NCBI GenBank assembly: GCA_017415945.1
Contig: JAFQDR010000185.1
Coordinates: 1-11,232, forward strand
From: Oscillospiraceae bacterium
GTDB taxonomy: Bacteria > Bacillota_A > Clostridia > Oscillospirales > Oscillospiraceae
Direction: 5' to 3'
DNA: 11,232 nucleotides
Shown here one piece after another: positions 1 through 6,404 of the stretch (position 1 is the stretch's first letter; every line of letters starts with the position of its first letter). Below the pieces are notes generated by a model. The model had not been told where the DNA came from, made no database searches, and was given only the letters and a program-made list of their open reading frames with translations. The translations under genes were made by a program, and so were the position numbers.

Positions 1-465
1 TGCACCCAAAAGTGCAAGATGTACTGCCATTGGTGCTTTTTGTGGTCCGATTGTTTGGGGTTCATTTCCCAAAAGCAAAACATCTGAAGCTGCAAATGTT
101 TTTGCAGCCTCTATAGACACTTCAACGTTTCCTTTAATTAAAATCCTTTTAGCTGCTTCGGGGTTCTGCTCTTTTGCTTTTTCAATTATTTCCGTGGCAT
201 CATTTTCAGTGATAATCCCATGACGTTCTGTCACATAAGTCATTCCCACAAATGCATCCAAGCCTATCTCATCAACTGTTTTTCCATCTTTAATAAAATG
301 AAAGGGTGCATCTATGTGTGTACCATTGTGTGCACACATACTAAATGCAGTCAAATTATACACATCACCTTGCTGCATTGATTTCAGCACTTTTTTCTCT
401 GGGACAGGGTCACCGGGATATACTTCACAGCAAAAAACCTCTTGAGAAATATCATAGAGTTTCAT
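1..465 (-). CDS. Cyclase family / kynurenine formamidase-like metal hydrolase (3' end outside window)
   Basis: The frame is open for 155 codons from ATG at 465 to the window edge, so the C-terminus is missing. AAGGAG lies 9-10 nt upstream of the start; an ATG at 470 hits a stop after two codons. The protein begins MKLYDISQEVF. At about residues 47-57 it has HNGTHIDAPFH, the HxGTHxDxPxHF metal-binding signature of the cyclase/KynB-like superfamily (bacterial arylformamidases, isatin hydrolases). Known members hydrolyse amides or lactams such as N-formylkynurenine at a divalent metal site; the substrate here cannot be read from sequence. The gene is AT-rich (about 40 % GC) beside GC-rich neighbours, suggesting a different origin. 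It lies 30 bp downstream of the response regulator on the same strand, so co-transcription is possible. The family call is good; the exact enzyme is unknown. Confidence 0.85.
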   Translation of the reverse strand, partial: MKLYDISQEVFCCEVYPGDPVPEKKVLKSMQQGDVYNLTAFSMCAHNGTHIDAPFHFIKDGKTVDEIGLDAFVGMTYVTERHGIITENDATEIIEKAKEQNPEAAKRILIKGNVEVSIEAAKTFAASDVLLLGNEPQTIGPQKAPMAVHLALLGA

Positions 466-495
466 CGCATATTCTCCTTAAAATTCAAATTTTCT

Positions 496-1164
496 TTATT
501 CTCGCTCTGCGAGTTTGAAACCAATACCCCAGACCGTTTCGATATAGTCTACACCGCTGACATCCTGCATCTTTTTACGCAGATTGCTGATGTGCTGTTT
601 CAAGGATCGCTCAGTACAGTCGGGGGTGTCCAGACCGATCCTGTCAAGCAGAACACTCTTGGCAATGACCTGTTTCGGGTTCTCCATCAGGAGCTTTAAA
701 ATGGCATATTCCGTTCGGGTCAGCTTCACGGTCTGTCCCTGTACCGTCAGAGCCATGGACATGGTGTCCAGTACCAAATCCCCCACGGACAGCACCCGAT
801 CATCCCCGTGCCGTTCTGCCTTGCGGAGCTGCACGGTAATGCGGGCGAGCAGCTCTTTGGTGTCAAAGGGCTTGGTCATATAATCCGCTGCACCGCCCAG
901 CAGCGCATTGACCTTGTCCTGCACATCTATTTTTGCGCTGAGGACGATGACGGGAATATTCTCAATATGGAGCAGCACTTCCTCACCGCTCAGCCCCGGC
1001 AGCATCAGATCCAGCAGTACCAAATCCGGCTTGTTTTGTGAAAGAAGATATAACGCTTCTGTGCCGGAGTATGCACGGAGAACGGCATAGCCCTCCCCTG
1101 TCAGCACCTCAGTCAGCATATCTCCAATGTGAATATCATCCTCAATAATGGCTATGGTCTGCAT
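496..1164 (-). CDS. OmpR/PhoB-family DNA-binding response regulator
   Basis: 222 aa, full length for the family. The N-terminal receiver domain (about 3-115) has the acidic pocket E8/D9/D10, phospho-acceptor D52 in LLDLMLPG, S76 at the switch position and K98 in KPF. The C-terminal winged helix (about 125-220) has LTRTEYAILKLLMENP, RSLKQHISNLRKK and the ending ETVWGIGFKL. It should be phosphorylated by a sensor kinase and then bind promoter DNA. GAGGTG sits 5 nt before the ATG, and a perfect TTGACA/TATAAT promoter lies just upstream. The usual partner histidine kinase gene does not follow: 30 bp downstream is the AT-rich cyclase gene. No kinase exists elsewhere in the window, so it is either an orphan regulator or has lost its partner. 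Divergent to the disrupted XRE gene. Family certain, regulon unknown. Confidence 0.95.
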   Translation of the reverse strand: MQTIAIIEDDIHIGDMLTEVLTGEGYAVLRAYSGTEALYLLSQNKPDLVLLDLMLPGLSGEEVLLHIENIPVIVLSAKIDVQDKVNALLGGAADYMTKPFDTKELLARITVQLRKAERHGDDRVLSVGDLVLDTMSMALTVQGQTVKLTRTEYAILKLLMENPKQVIAKSVLLDRIGLDTPDCTERSLKQHISNLRKKMQDVSGVDYIETVWGIGFKLAERE

Positions 1165-1193
1165 AAGGACACCTCGTTTTTAATGATGGGTTC

Positions 1194-1221
1194 ATTATAT
1201 CGCAAATCATCCTCTTGTCAA
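1194..1221 (-). promoter_or_regulatory. Sigma-A promoter of the response regulator gene
   Basis: On the minus strand TTGACA (1221-1216), a 16-bp spacer and TATAAT (1199-1194) match both consensus hexamers exactly. The predicted start is near 1187, giving a leader of about 23 nt before the ATG at 1164. This implies strong basal transcription. Confidence 0.85.
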
Positions 1222-1261
1222 ATTGTTTCCCACAGCCTAAAATACCCCATGTAAAAGGCTT

Positions 1262-1294
1262 TTGACAGACAAAAATGTCTCCATCCCCTACAAT
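1262..1294 (+). promoter_or_regulatory. Candidate promoter and operator dyad of the XRE gene
   Basis: TTGACA (1262-1267) and TACAAT (1289-1294) point toward the XRE start at 1318, but the spacing is 21 bp, longer than the normal 17. A perfect dyad AGACA-aaaa-TGTCT (1267-1280) begins at the end of the -35 and fills most of the spacer. That is where an autoregulatory XRE repressor or an activator would bind. The long spacer suggests the promoter needs help or that I have paired the wrong hexamers. Confidence 0.45.
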
Positions 1295-1317
1295 CGAAGC
1301 CAAGGAGGGATCCATCC

Positions 1318-2165
1318 ATGGAAATCAATAGCCTGACAAATATAATCCAAACCCGTTTCTGAGGGCATAGGCTAAGCCATTGCTGCGTTGTCGTCTTTTG
1401 AAGGTAGAAAGACCGTCTGCAAGCCGCCGCCTTGCCCTGACTTAGCCTATGCTCCTCAAAAATCTTCGACTCCACGGGAGAGGATTTTTGTGTCAGGCGA
1501 AATATTCTTTCGCTGGTGGGCTGGCGCCCATCAAGAAATAAGATGATGCCTGACGCGAAAGGACACCCCGTGGAGCGTGTTCGGATTATATTTGTCAGGC
1601 TAACCAAATCAAACTGCACAGAGCGGCACTGAACCTGTCTCAGGAGGAGCTGGCAGAGCAGGTCTACGTCACCCGACAGACCCTGTCCAACTGGGAGAAC
1701 GGCAAGACCTATCCCGACATCAACAGCCTGCTGCGCCTGAGCGGCGTGTTCGGTGTGACTCTGGACGAACTGGTAAAAGGAGACATACCAAAAATGAAAG
1801 AACAAATCAAGCAAAGCGACATCATTGAATTTAAGCGGGCAAGCTATATCCTCACCGTCATGTATCTGGTGATGGTGGTGTCCGCACTGCCCCTGTGGTC
1901 GTACTTAAAAATCACAGGCGTCGTGATCTGGGGCATCTGGACCGCAGCCTCCCTGCTGTATGCCTTCCATGTGGAGAAGCTGAAGAAACGGCATAACATC
2001 CAGACCTACAAGGAGATTCAAGCCTTCATGGACGGCAAGCGTCTGGACGAGCTGGAAAGCGCCGAGGAAAAGGGCAAACGCCCCTATCAGAAGATCCTGC
2101 TGGTCCTCGGCTCCGCTCTGCTGGGAGCTGTCTGCGGATTTTTGTATCTGGCACTGACAAAGTAA
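1318..2165 (+). pseudogene. XRE-family regulator with membrane tail, split by a palindromic element after codon 4
   Basis: The gene starts at ATG 1318 behind GGAGGG (1304-1309). After MEIN the frame enters the inserted element and stops at 1360-1362. Removing 1331-1600 plus one TA restores an uninterrupted 191-codon frame. Its N-terminus would be MEIN-NQIKLHRAALNLSQ, then a helix-turn-helix (EELAEQVYVTRQTLSNWENG, a typical XRE/Cro fold), a linker LDELVKGDIPKMKE, and a C-terminal region with three hydrophobic segments (about ILTVMYLVMVVSALPLW, VVIWGIWTAASLLYAF, ILLVLGSALLGAVCGFLYLAL). Such HTH-plus-membrane proteins are common in Firmicutes. The right-hand fragment has no stops from 1554 on, so the break looks recent. 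An internal ATG at 1794 with AAAGGAG upstream could still make the membrane part without the HTH. Confidence 0.88.
1331..1600. mobile_element. 270-bp non-autonomous palindromic element (MITE-like) with TA target duplication
   Basis: The termini are perfect 18-bp inverted repeats GCCTGACAAATATAATCC (1331-1348 and 1583-1600), extending to 25 bp with two mismatches. TA flanks each side (1329-1330, 1601-1602), as expected for insertion at TA by an IS630/Tc1-mariner-type transposase. No ORF inside looks like a transposase. Two internal lobes are visible. Lobe 1 has arms 1357-1376 and 1441-1462 around CATAGGCTAAG. Lobe 2 has arms 1470-1498 and 1548-1575, containing CTCCACGGG and GTCAGGC. A small hairpin (1514-1521/1526-1533) lies in lobe 2. 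The boundaries are confirmed because removal restores the XRE reading frame exactly. Confidence 0.88.
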
Positions 2166-2171
2166 ATTAGC

Positions 2172-2190
2172 GGGCGAACACTGTTCGCCC
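2172..2190. terminator. Hairpin after the XRE gene
   Basis: GGGCGAAC-ACT-GTTCGCCC forms a perfect 8-bp stem 7 nt after the stop at 2165. The following tract (CTACATTTTC) is only weakly T-rich, so it is an imperfect intrinsic terminator or a short intergenic palindrome serving as one. Confidence 0.5.
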
Positions 2191-2211
2191 CTACATTTTC
2201 ACGGGAGATTG

Positions 2212-2220
2212 TGCTATAAT
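2212..2220 (+). promoter_or_regulatory. Extended -10 promoter of the MATE gene
   Basis: TGCTATAAT matches the extended -10 consensus TGnTATAAT. No convincing -35 hexamer sits 16-18 bp upstream (the sequence there is near TACATT). The start would be near 2227, so the leader is only about 17 nt, carrying the weak purine tract GAAAGAAG before the ATG at 2244. Confidence 0.65.
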
Positions 2221-2243
2221 GCTTGCATCCCCATTGAAAGAAG

Positions 2244-3608
2244 ATGACCTTTGTGCAGCAAAGCAAGCATATTGATTTTTCCCAGGGTCCCGTGTGGCGG
2301 TGCATCCTCGCACAGGCTGTTCCACTCACCGTGGCCCAGCTGGTGCAGCTCTTATATAACATCGTAGACCGCATTTACATCGGCCACATGGGAGACGGCA
2401 GCGGCATCGCCCTGACGGGGGTGGGCATTACCTTCCCCGCCGTTACCCTCATTATGGCCTTTACCGCACTGTTCGGCATGGGCGGCGTGCCCATTTTCTC
2501 CATGGCACGGGGCAGCGGTGACAATACCCGCGCAGGCCGCATTCTCGGCAACTCCTTTGCCCTGCTCCTGTGTGCAGCCGCTCTCCTCACCGCCTTTGGG
2601 CTGCTGTTTATGGAGCCCATCCTGTTCCTGCTGGGTGCAGGCGAGGACTCCTACCCTTACGCAGCAGCCTATTTCCGCATCTATCTCTTGGGCACCTGCT
2701 TCTCCATGGCATCCACGGGGCTCAACGGCTACATCAACGCTCAGGGCTTCCCCCGCATCGGGATGCTGTCGGTGGTCATCGGGGCTGTGGTGAATATCAT
2801 CCTCGACCCCATATTCATTTTTGCGTTTCATATGGGTGTCCGCGGCGCGGCACTGGCAACGGTCATCAGCCAAGCCCTCTCCGCACTGTGGATCCTCCGC
2901 TTCCTCACAGGCAGCGCAGCGGATGTACCCCTGAAAAAAGAAAACATCCGCATTTCCGGGGACATCACCAAGGATATATTCAAGCTGGGTACTGCGGGCT
3001 TTATTGCACAGGGCACCACATTCTTAGCCCAAGCCGCCTGCAACTCCACCCTGCAGGCCTTCGGCGGGGACCTGTATGTGGGCATTATGACCGTGGCAAA
3101 CTCCGTCCGTGAGATCTTCATGCTCCCTGTCAACGGCATTATGAACGGTGCCATGCCCGTGATCAGCTTCAATTTCGGGGCACGGGACTATGACCGCACC
3201 CGCTCCGCCATCAACTTCAACGCCCTTTCCGGCTCCCTGTACACACTTTTGGCATGGCTTCTGGTATTGGCCTTCCCCAAATTCTGGTTCATGCTGTTCA
3301 CTGACGACCTTGCCATGGCGGAGGCAGGCATCCAAATGCTGCGGGTGTACTTCTTCGGCTTTGTATTCATGGCTCTGCAATTTGCGGGGCAGTCGGGATT
3401 TACTGCGCTGGGAGATGCAAAGCACGCCATTTTCTTCTCCATGCTGCGGAAGGTGGTCATCGTGGTTCCCCTGACATTGCTGCTGCCTCGTCTGGGCTTC
3501 GGAGTACTGGGGGTATTCTTAGCCGAGCCCATCTCCAACGTACTGGGCGGCACCGCCAGCTTCCTGACCATGCGCATGACCGTGTATAGGAATATGGAAA
3601 CACTATAA
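2244..3608 (+). CDS. MATE family multidrug/Na+ (H+) antiporter
   Basis: 454 aa, the usual length for bacterial MATE transporters, with about 12 hydrophobic segments in two homologous halves. The N-terminus (GPVWRCILAQAVPLTVAQLVQ then LYNIVDRIYIGHMGDGSGIALTGVGITFP) is the typical first-helix region. The conserved PVISFNFGARDYDR loop lies at about residues 303-316, start of the second half's signature. It resembles the MepA/DinF-like branch. The inner-membrane protein would export cationic compounds using an ion gradient; substrates are unknown. The start at 2244 is supported by the extended -10 promoter just upstream. It is a single-gene unit closed by a strong terminator. It follows the XRE gene on the same strand, so an effect of that regulator on it is possible but only inferred. 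Confidence 0.93.
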   Translation: MTFVQQSKHIDFSQGPVWRCILAQAVPLTVAQLVQLLYNIVDRIYIGHMGDGSGIALTGVGITFPAVTLIMAFTALFGMGGVPIFSMARGSGDNTRAGRILGNSFALLLCAAALLTAFGLLFMEPILFLLGAGEDSYPYAAAYFRIYLLGTCFSMASTGLNGYINAQGFPRIGMLSVVIGAVVNIILDPIFIFAFHMGVRGAALATVISQALSALWILRFLTGSAADVPLKKENIRISGDITKDIFKLGTAGFIAQGTTFLAQAACNSTLQAFGGDLYVGIMTVANSVREIFMLPVNGIMNGAMPVISFNFGARDYDRTRSAINFNALSGSLYTLLAWLLVLAFPKFWFMLFTDDLAMAEAGIQMLRVYFFGFVFMALQFAGQSGFTALGDAKHAIFFSMLRKVVIVVPLTLLLPRLGFGVLGVFLAEPISNVLGGTASFLTMRMTVYRNMETL

Positions 3609-3640
3609 AAAATACCGCATCCCGTGGGATGCGGTATTTT
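3609..3640. terminator. Bidirectional intrinsic terminator between MATE and tcdA
   Basis: ATACCGCATCCC and GGGATGCGGTAT form a perfect long stem (3612-3637) with A's on the left and TTTT on the right. It can end transcription from either side, serving the MATE gene (+) and tcdA (-), which converge here. Confidence 0.9.
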
Positions 3641-3642
3641 AG

Positions 3643-3684
3643 CCTCTCCCTGTGGGAGAGGTGCCCCGTAAGGGGCGGAGAGGG
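3643..3684. repeat. Short palindromic intergenic repeat abutting the tcdA stop codon
   Basis: Two adjacent hairpins, CTCTCCC-TGT-GGGAGAG (3644-3660) and GCCCC-GTAA-GGGGC (about 3663-3676), are enclosed by an outer CCTCTCC/GGAGAGG pair. The layout resembles one arm of the larger palindrome at 4413-4540 (CCTCCCC-TGTG-GGGGAGG-TG), so both probably belong to one repeat family. It ends exactly before the tcdA stop codon (3685-3687). Confidence 0.65.
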
Positions 3685-4392
3685 TTATTTCTCAATCAGC
3701 TTCAGAATAATGTGCTGTGCCATACGCAGTCCTGCGGTGGCGGGCACCCACATGACAGAACCGGGCACACTGCGCTTCCCCTCGGGGAGAGCCTCCAGTT
3801 CCAGAGGCTTAATGGGCTCCTCCGTACTGAACAGCACATCCAAATGGATAATGCCATGCTTCTTCAGCTCACGGCGCATGACCCGTGCCAGAGGACAGCC
3901 GCTGGTCTTGCTTAGGTCTGTCAGCTGCAGCTTGCTCGCATCCAGCTTGTTGCCCGTGCCCATGGAGGACAGCACGGGAATCTCCCGCTGCACCGCCGTC
4001 ACCAGCAGGTCCACCTTGGAGCTGACGGAGTCAATGGCATCGGCAATGTAGTCATAGTCGGCAAAGAACCGCTCTCGCTCCTCGGCGACATATCGCCCGC
4101 AGATGCTGTGGAGCTTCAGGTGGGGATTGATGTCCAGCAGGCGCTGTGCCATGACCTCGGTCTTGGGTCGTCCCACAGTGGAATACAGAGCCCCTGCCTG
4201 ACGGTTGATGTTGGATTCGGAGAAGTCATCGTCATCCACGATGGTCAGCTCTCCCACGCCGCTGCGCACCAATGCCTCCGCGCACCAGCTGCCAACGCCC
4301 CCCAGACCGAACACCGCCACATGGCTGCGCTCCAGCTTGTTCACCGCCTCGGTACCGATGAGCATTTCCGTTCGTATGGTTCGTTCTGCCAT
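3685..4392 (-). CDS. tcdA: tRNA threonylcarbamoyladenosine dehydratase (TcdA/YgdL, E1-like ThiF fold)
   Basis: 235 aa from ATG 4392, with GAAAGGAG upstream. The frame stays open a further 50 codons upstream to an ATG at 4542, but that stretch is an intergenic palindrome and should not be included. A Rossmann ATP-binding motif VFGLGGVGSW lies at residues 27-36, an acidic strand IVDDDD at 51-56, the NINRQ arginine/asparagine motif at 61-65, RPK at 75-77 and DAID at 118-121, all standard for the ThiF/MoeB/E1 superfamily. C166 in SGCPLAR precedes RRELKKHG. TcdA activates t6A37 with ATP and cyclises it to ct6A in ANN-decoding tRNAs, improving decoding. The E. coli protein is somewhat longer at the C-terminus. 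Possibly co-transcribed with the PpiC gene 157 bp upstream; ended by the terminator at 3609-3640. Confidence 0.9.
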   Translation of the reverse strand: MAERTIRTEMLIGTEAVNKLERSHVAVFGLGGVGSWCAEALVRSGVGELTIVDDDDFSESNINRQAGALYSTVGRPKTEVMAQRLLDINPHLKLHSICGRYVAEERERFFADYDYIADAIDSVSSKVDLLVTAVQREIPVLSSMGTGNKLDASKLQLTDLSKTSGCPLARVMRRELKKHGIIHLDVLFSTEEPIKPLELEALPEGKRSVPGSVMWVPATAGLRMAQHIILKLIEK

Positions 4393-4412
4393 AATAACTC
4401 CTTTCAAAAACA

Positions 4413-4540
4413 AAGCCTCCCCTGTGTAAGGGGAGGTGGCCGAGCTTGCGAGGTCGGAGGGGTTGTATGTCCTACCGAATTTAATCGGTTTCAACAACCC
4501 CTCAGTCGCTTCGCGACAGCTCCCCTTGCACAGGGGAGAC
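4413..4540. repeat. About 125-bp imperfect palindrome between ppiC-like gene and tcdA
   Basis: The left arm (about 4417-4467) carries CTCCCCTGTGTAAGGGGAG, then a GAGCTTGCGAGGTCGG segment, then AGGGGTTGT. The right arm (about 4494-4538), read in reverse, has the same order: CTCCCCTGTGCAAGGGGAG, TCGCGAAGCGA, AGGGGTTGT. The centre has ACCGA-ATTTAA-TCGGT. Each arm is itself a hairpin, so the whole could fold as a branched cruciform. It carries no gene but is fully open in the tcdA frame, making a spurious N-terminal extension. Such elements are common between genes in gut Clostridia (general knowledge). Confidence 0.75.
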
Positions 4541-4549
4541 ATAGTATTC

Positions 4550-6070
4550 TTACTTGCCGATCAGTCTGGAAGCCCAAGCGGTTTCAGCGGTCACATCAGC
4601 GGTGATGCCGTTTTCCCATTCGGTGTAAGCTTCGTTGATCATCTGATTTTCAGCCTGTGCCAGACCGTACAGCTGGCCTTCGCCCACGAAGTATACCAGA
4701 TGGTAGCCGTCGTAGCCGCCGTTGTTGCCGTGGAGCACAGCGGTATCGCCGACCTTGCGGCCTTCCTCAAACAGGAAGGTATCGATGTCGCCGACCATGT
4801 CGCCCTTGCCGATCTTCTCATACAGACCGCCGTTTGCCACAGAGCCTTCGTCCTCGCTGTACTGTTCAGCCAGAGCAGCGAATGCTTCCTCGGTCTTTGC
4901 GCTTGCCAGCCATTCAGCTTCGATCTCCTCGATCTTAGCCTTAGCGGCTGCCATTTCTTCTTCGGAGTAGCTGCTGTCGCCATCTTCGTCAACGGACTTG
5001 ATGAGGATGTGGCGCATAGCGGTGGAGGGATACATATTGTCGTCATAGCCAACGTACAGTACCACATAAGCACCGTTGTCGTTGGACACAGCGGTCACAT
5101 CGCCCTCTGCACGAGCGGAGTCTGCAGCCCAGTCACGGAATGCAGCGTTCAGGCTTGCCTTGGTGCTGCCGTGGGTGTGGGAAACGGTTGCGCCTTCCTT
5201 GTATGCTGCAACTGCTGCATCAAAGGATGCCTCGTCGGTAACCTGTGCGGCAATTTCCTCAGCAGCTGCCAGAGCAGCTTCTACGCCGCCTGCAACGGGC
5301 TTGGTGGAGGTGTTGCCTTCTTCATCGGTCACTTCTTCGGTTTCAGCTGCGATGTAGTAGTAGTGCACATCGTATTCACGGAAGCTGTCCACATTGTCCT
5401 TGTAGTATGCTTCGATTTCGGAATCGGTGTAGGAGAAGGTTTCTGCCTTTGCGTTGGCATATTCGTTGACCAGAGTTGCCATGGTCATCATTTCGCGAAC
5501 CAGTGCTTCGTCAACACCGGTGCCGTAGCCTGCACGCAGGTACTTCTTCACGCTGGAGAAGCCGTTGGAGGATGCATATTCCCCCAGATGGCCCATTTCG
5601 TGTTCCACTTCTTCCTTGCCTTCCTCGCTCAGCTCAAAGCCTTCTGCCATAGCTGCATCGTACATTGCGTAGATGCTCTTTGCGGAGTTCAGTGCTTCAT
5701 CCATGAGGAAGTCCTTCCAAGAGCCTTCTTCGGTCAGAACACAGTCCTGATTTTCCAGAGGCAGGGAGGGATCTACGCCAAACATGCTCATGTATTCGTA
5801 GTAACGGTAATACTCGTTGGCATAGAAGTAGTTCATCTCTGCTGCGGACAGAGTCTTGTCCCCAAGCTTCACAGCGGTCATGCGGAAGGGCAGAGAGGTA
5901 TTCAGTACGACAGACAGGATCACAAACAGTGCGATGGCTGCCATGCCCAGACGCCACTTCAGTTGGCTCTTCTTGGACTGTTCTTCAGCTTCACGGAGAG
6001 CCTCGGCCTTTCTCAGCTTCTTCGCCTGCTGTTCTTCCAGTCTTCTTTGCTTTTCGGTAGATGCGCTCAT
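4550..6070 (-). CDS. Membrane-anchored PpiC/parvulin-type peptidyl-prolyl isomerase (PrsA/SurA-like foldase)
   Basis: 506 aa from ATG 6070, chosen because AAAGG lies about 9 nt upstream; an in-frame ATG at 6079 is possible, but longer starts are not supported. Residues 1-40 are highly charged (K/R/E/Q, coiled-coil-like, cytoplasmic). Residues 41-57 form one membrane span, and the rest is extracellular. There is no lipobox, so it is an anchored protein rather than a PrsA lipoprotein. A helical SurA-N-like chaperone region (about 70-230) comes first. Then comes a degenerate rotamase-like segment (about 234-340) and a better parvulin domain (about 352-462; AMRHILIK, AFAALAEQYSED, NGGLYEKIGKGDMV, HLVYFV). 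It would assist folding of secreted proteins. A promoter is at 6171-6199. Confidence 0.88.
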   Translation of the reverse strand: MSASTEKQRRLEEQQAKKLRKAEALREAEEQSKKSQLKWRLGMAAIALFVILSVVLNTSLPFRMTAVKLGDKTLSAAEMNYFYANEYYRYYEYMSMFGVDPSLPLENQDCVLTEEGSWKDFLMDEALNSAKSIYAMYDAAMAEGFELSEEGKEEVEHEMGHLGEYASSNGFSSVKKYLRAGYGTGVDEALVREMMTMATLVNEYANAKAETFSYTDSEIEAYYKDNVDSFREYDVHYYYIAAETEEVTDEEGNTSTKPVAGGVEAALAAAEEIAAQVTDEASFDAAVAAYKEGATVSHTHGSTKASLNAAFRDWAADSARAEGDVTAVSNDNGAYVVLYVGYDDNMYPSTAMRHILIKSVDEDGDSSYSEEEMAAAKAKIEEIEAEWLASAKTEEAFAALAEQYSEDEGSVANGGLYEKIGKGDMVGDIDTFLFEEGRKVGDTAVLHGNNGGYDGYHLVYFVGEGQLYGLAQAENQMINEAYTEWENGITADVTAETAWASRLIGK

Positions 6071-6170
6071 TGATTTCATCCTTTTCTTTGCTCGGCAAGG
6101 GGGACCCTCTATCCTCATAAGAATCACCTATATTGCCGAACATCATAGTATTCTTTAATCGTGCCGAAAT

Positions 6171-6199
6171 ATTATACTCCATTCCCTCCCGTGTTGCAA
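6171..6199 (-). promoter_or_regulatory. Sigma-A promoter of the PpiC-type foldase gene
   Basis: On the minus strand TTGCAA (6199-6194), a 17-bp spacer and a perfect TATAAT (6176-6171). The start would be near 6164, leaving a leader of about 94 nt. A 7-bp inverted repeat, TCGGCAA (6092-6098) with TTGCCGA (6133-6139), could form a stem in that leader. The remainder of the 334-bp gap (6071-6404) shows no gene. Confidence 0.78.
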
Positions 6200-6356
6200 G
6201 GGGAAACATAAACAAATCGGCTGTGTTTTTATGGAAATACACCACAAAACACAGGTATTTTATCGAAAAAACTCCCATCATTTGTTAGTAAACTGTAAAC
6301 TCCTTCCCACTGAGGCAGATTAGAGATATTATTTTCTCGCACTTTTCGGAATAATA

Positions 6357-6365
6357 TGGTATGAT
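6357..6365 (+). promoter_or_regulatory. Extended -10 promoter of the metallophosphoesterase gene
   Basis: TGGTATGAT (TGn + TATGAT) lies 40 bp before the ATG at 6405. There is no clear -35 hexamer 16-18 bp upstream. The leader would be about 33 nt and contains AAAGGA as the ribosome binding site. Confidence 0.55.
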
Positions 6366-6404
6366 AGCCCAAATCAAAGCGATTGCTTAAAGGATATAGA
6401 CCCT

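Noticed and set aside
1331..1348. TATAAT within the element's left end as an outward-reading promoter
   Set aside because: Both terminal TATAAT motifs point inward and have no -35 hexamer at the proper distance.
1218..1814. Minus-strand ORF of 198 codons across the XRE gene and the palindromic element
   Set aside because: It crosses the element ends, has low-complexity composition with no domain, no convincing ribosome binding site, and is explained by the plus-strand gene restored across the insertion.
4393..4542. N-terminal extension of tcdA
   Set aside because: Encoded by an intergenic palindrome; the start at 4392 has GAAAGGAG and matches the usual TcdA N-terminus.
4436..6073. 545-codon plus-strand ORF opposite the foldase gene
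   Set aside because: Cys/Val/His-rich antisense shadow of a clear PpiC gene that has its own promoter and ribosome binding site on the minus strand.
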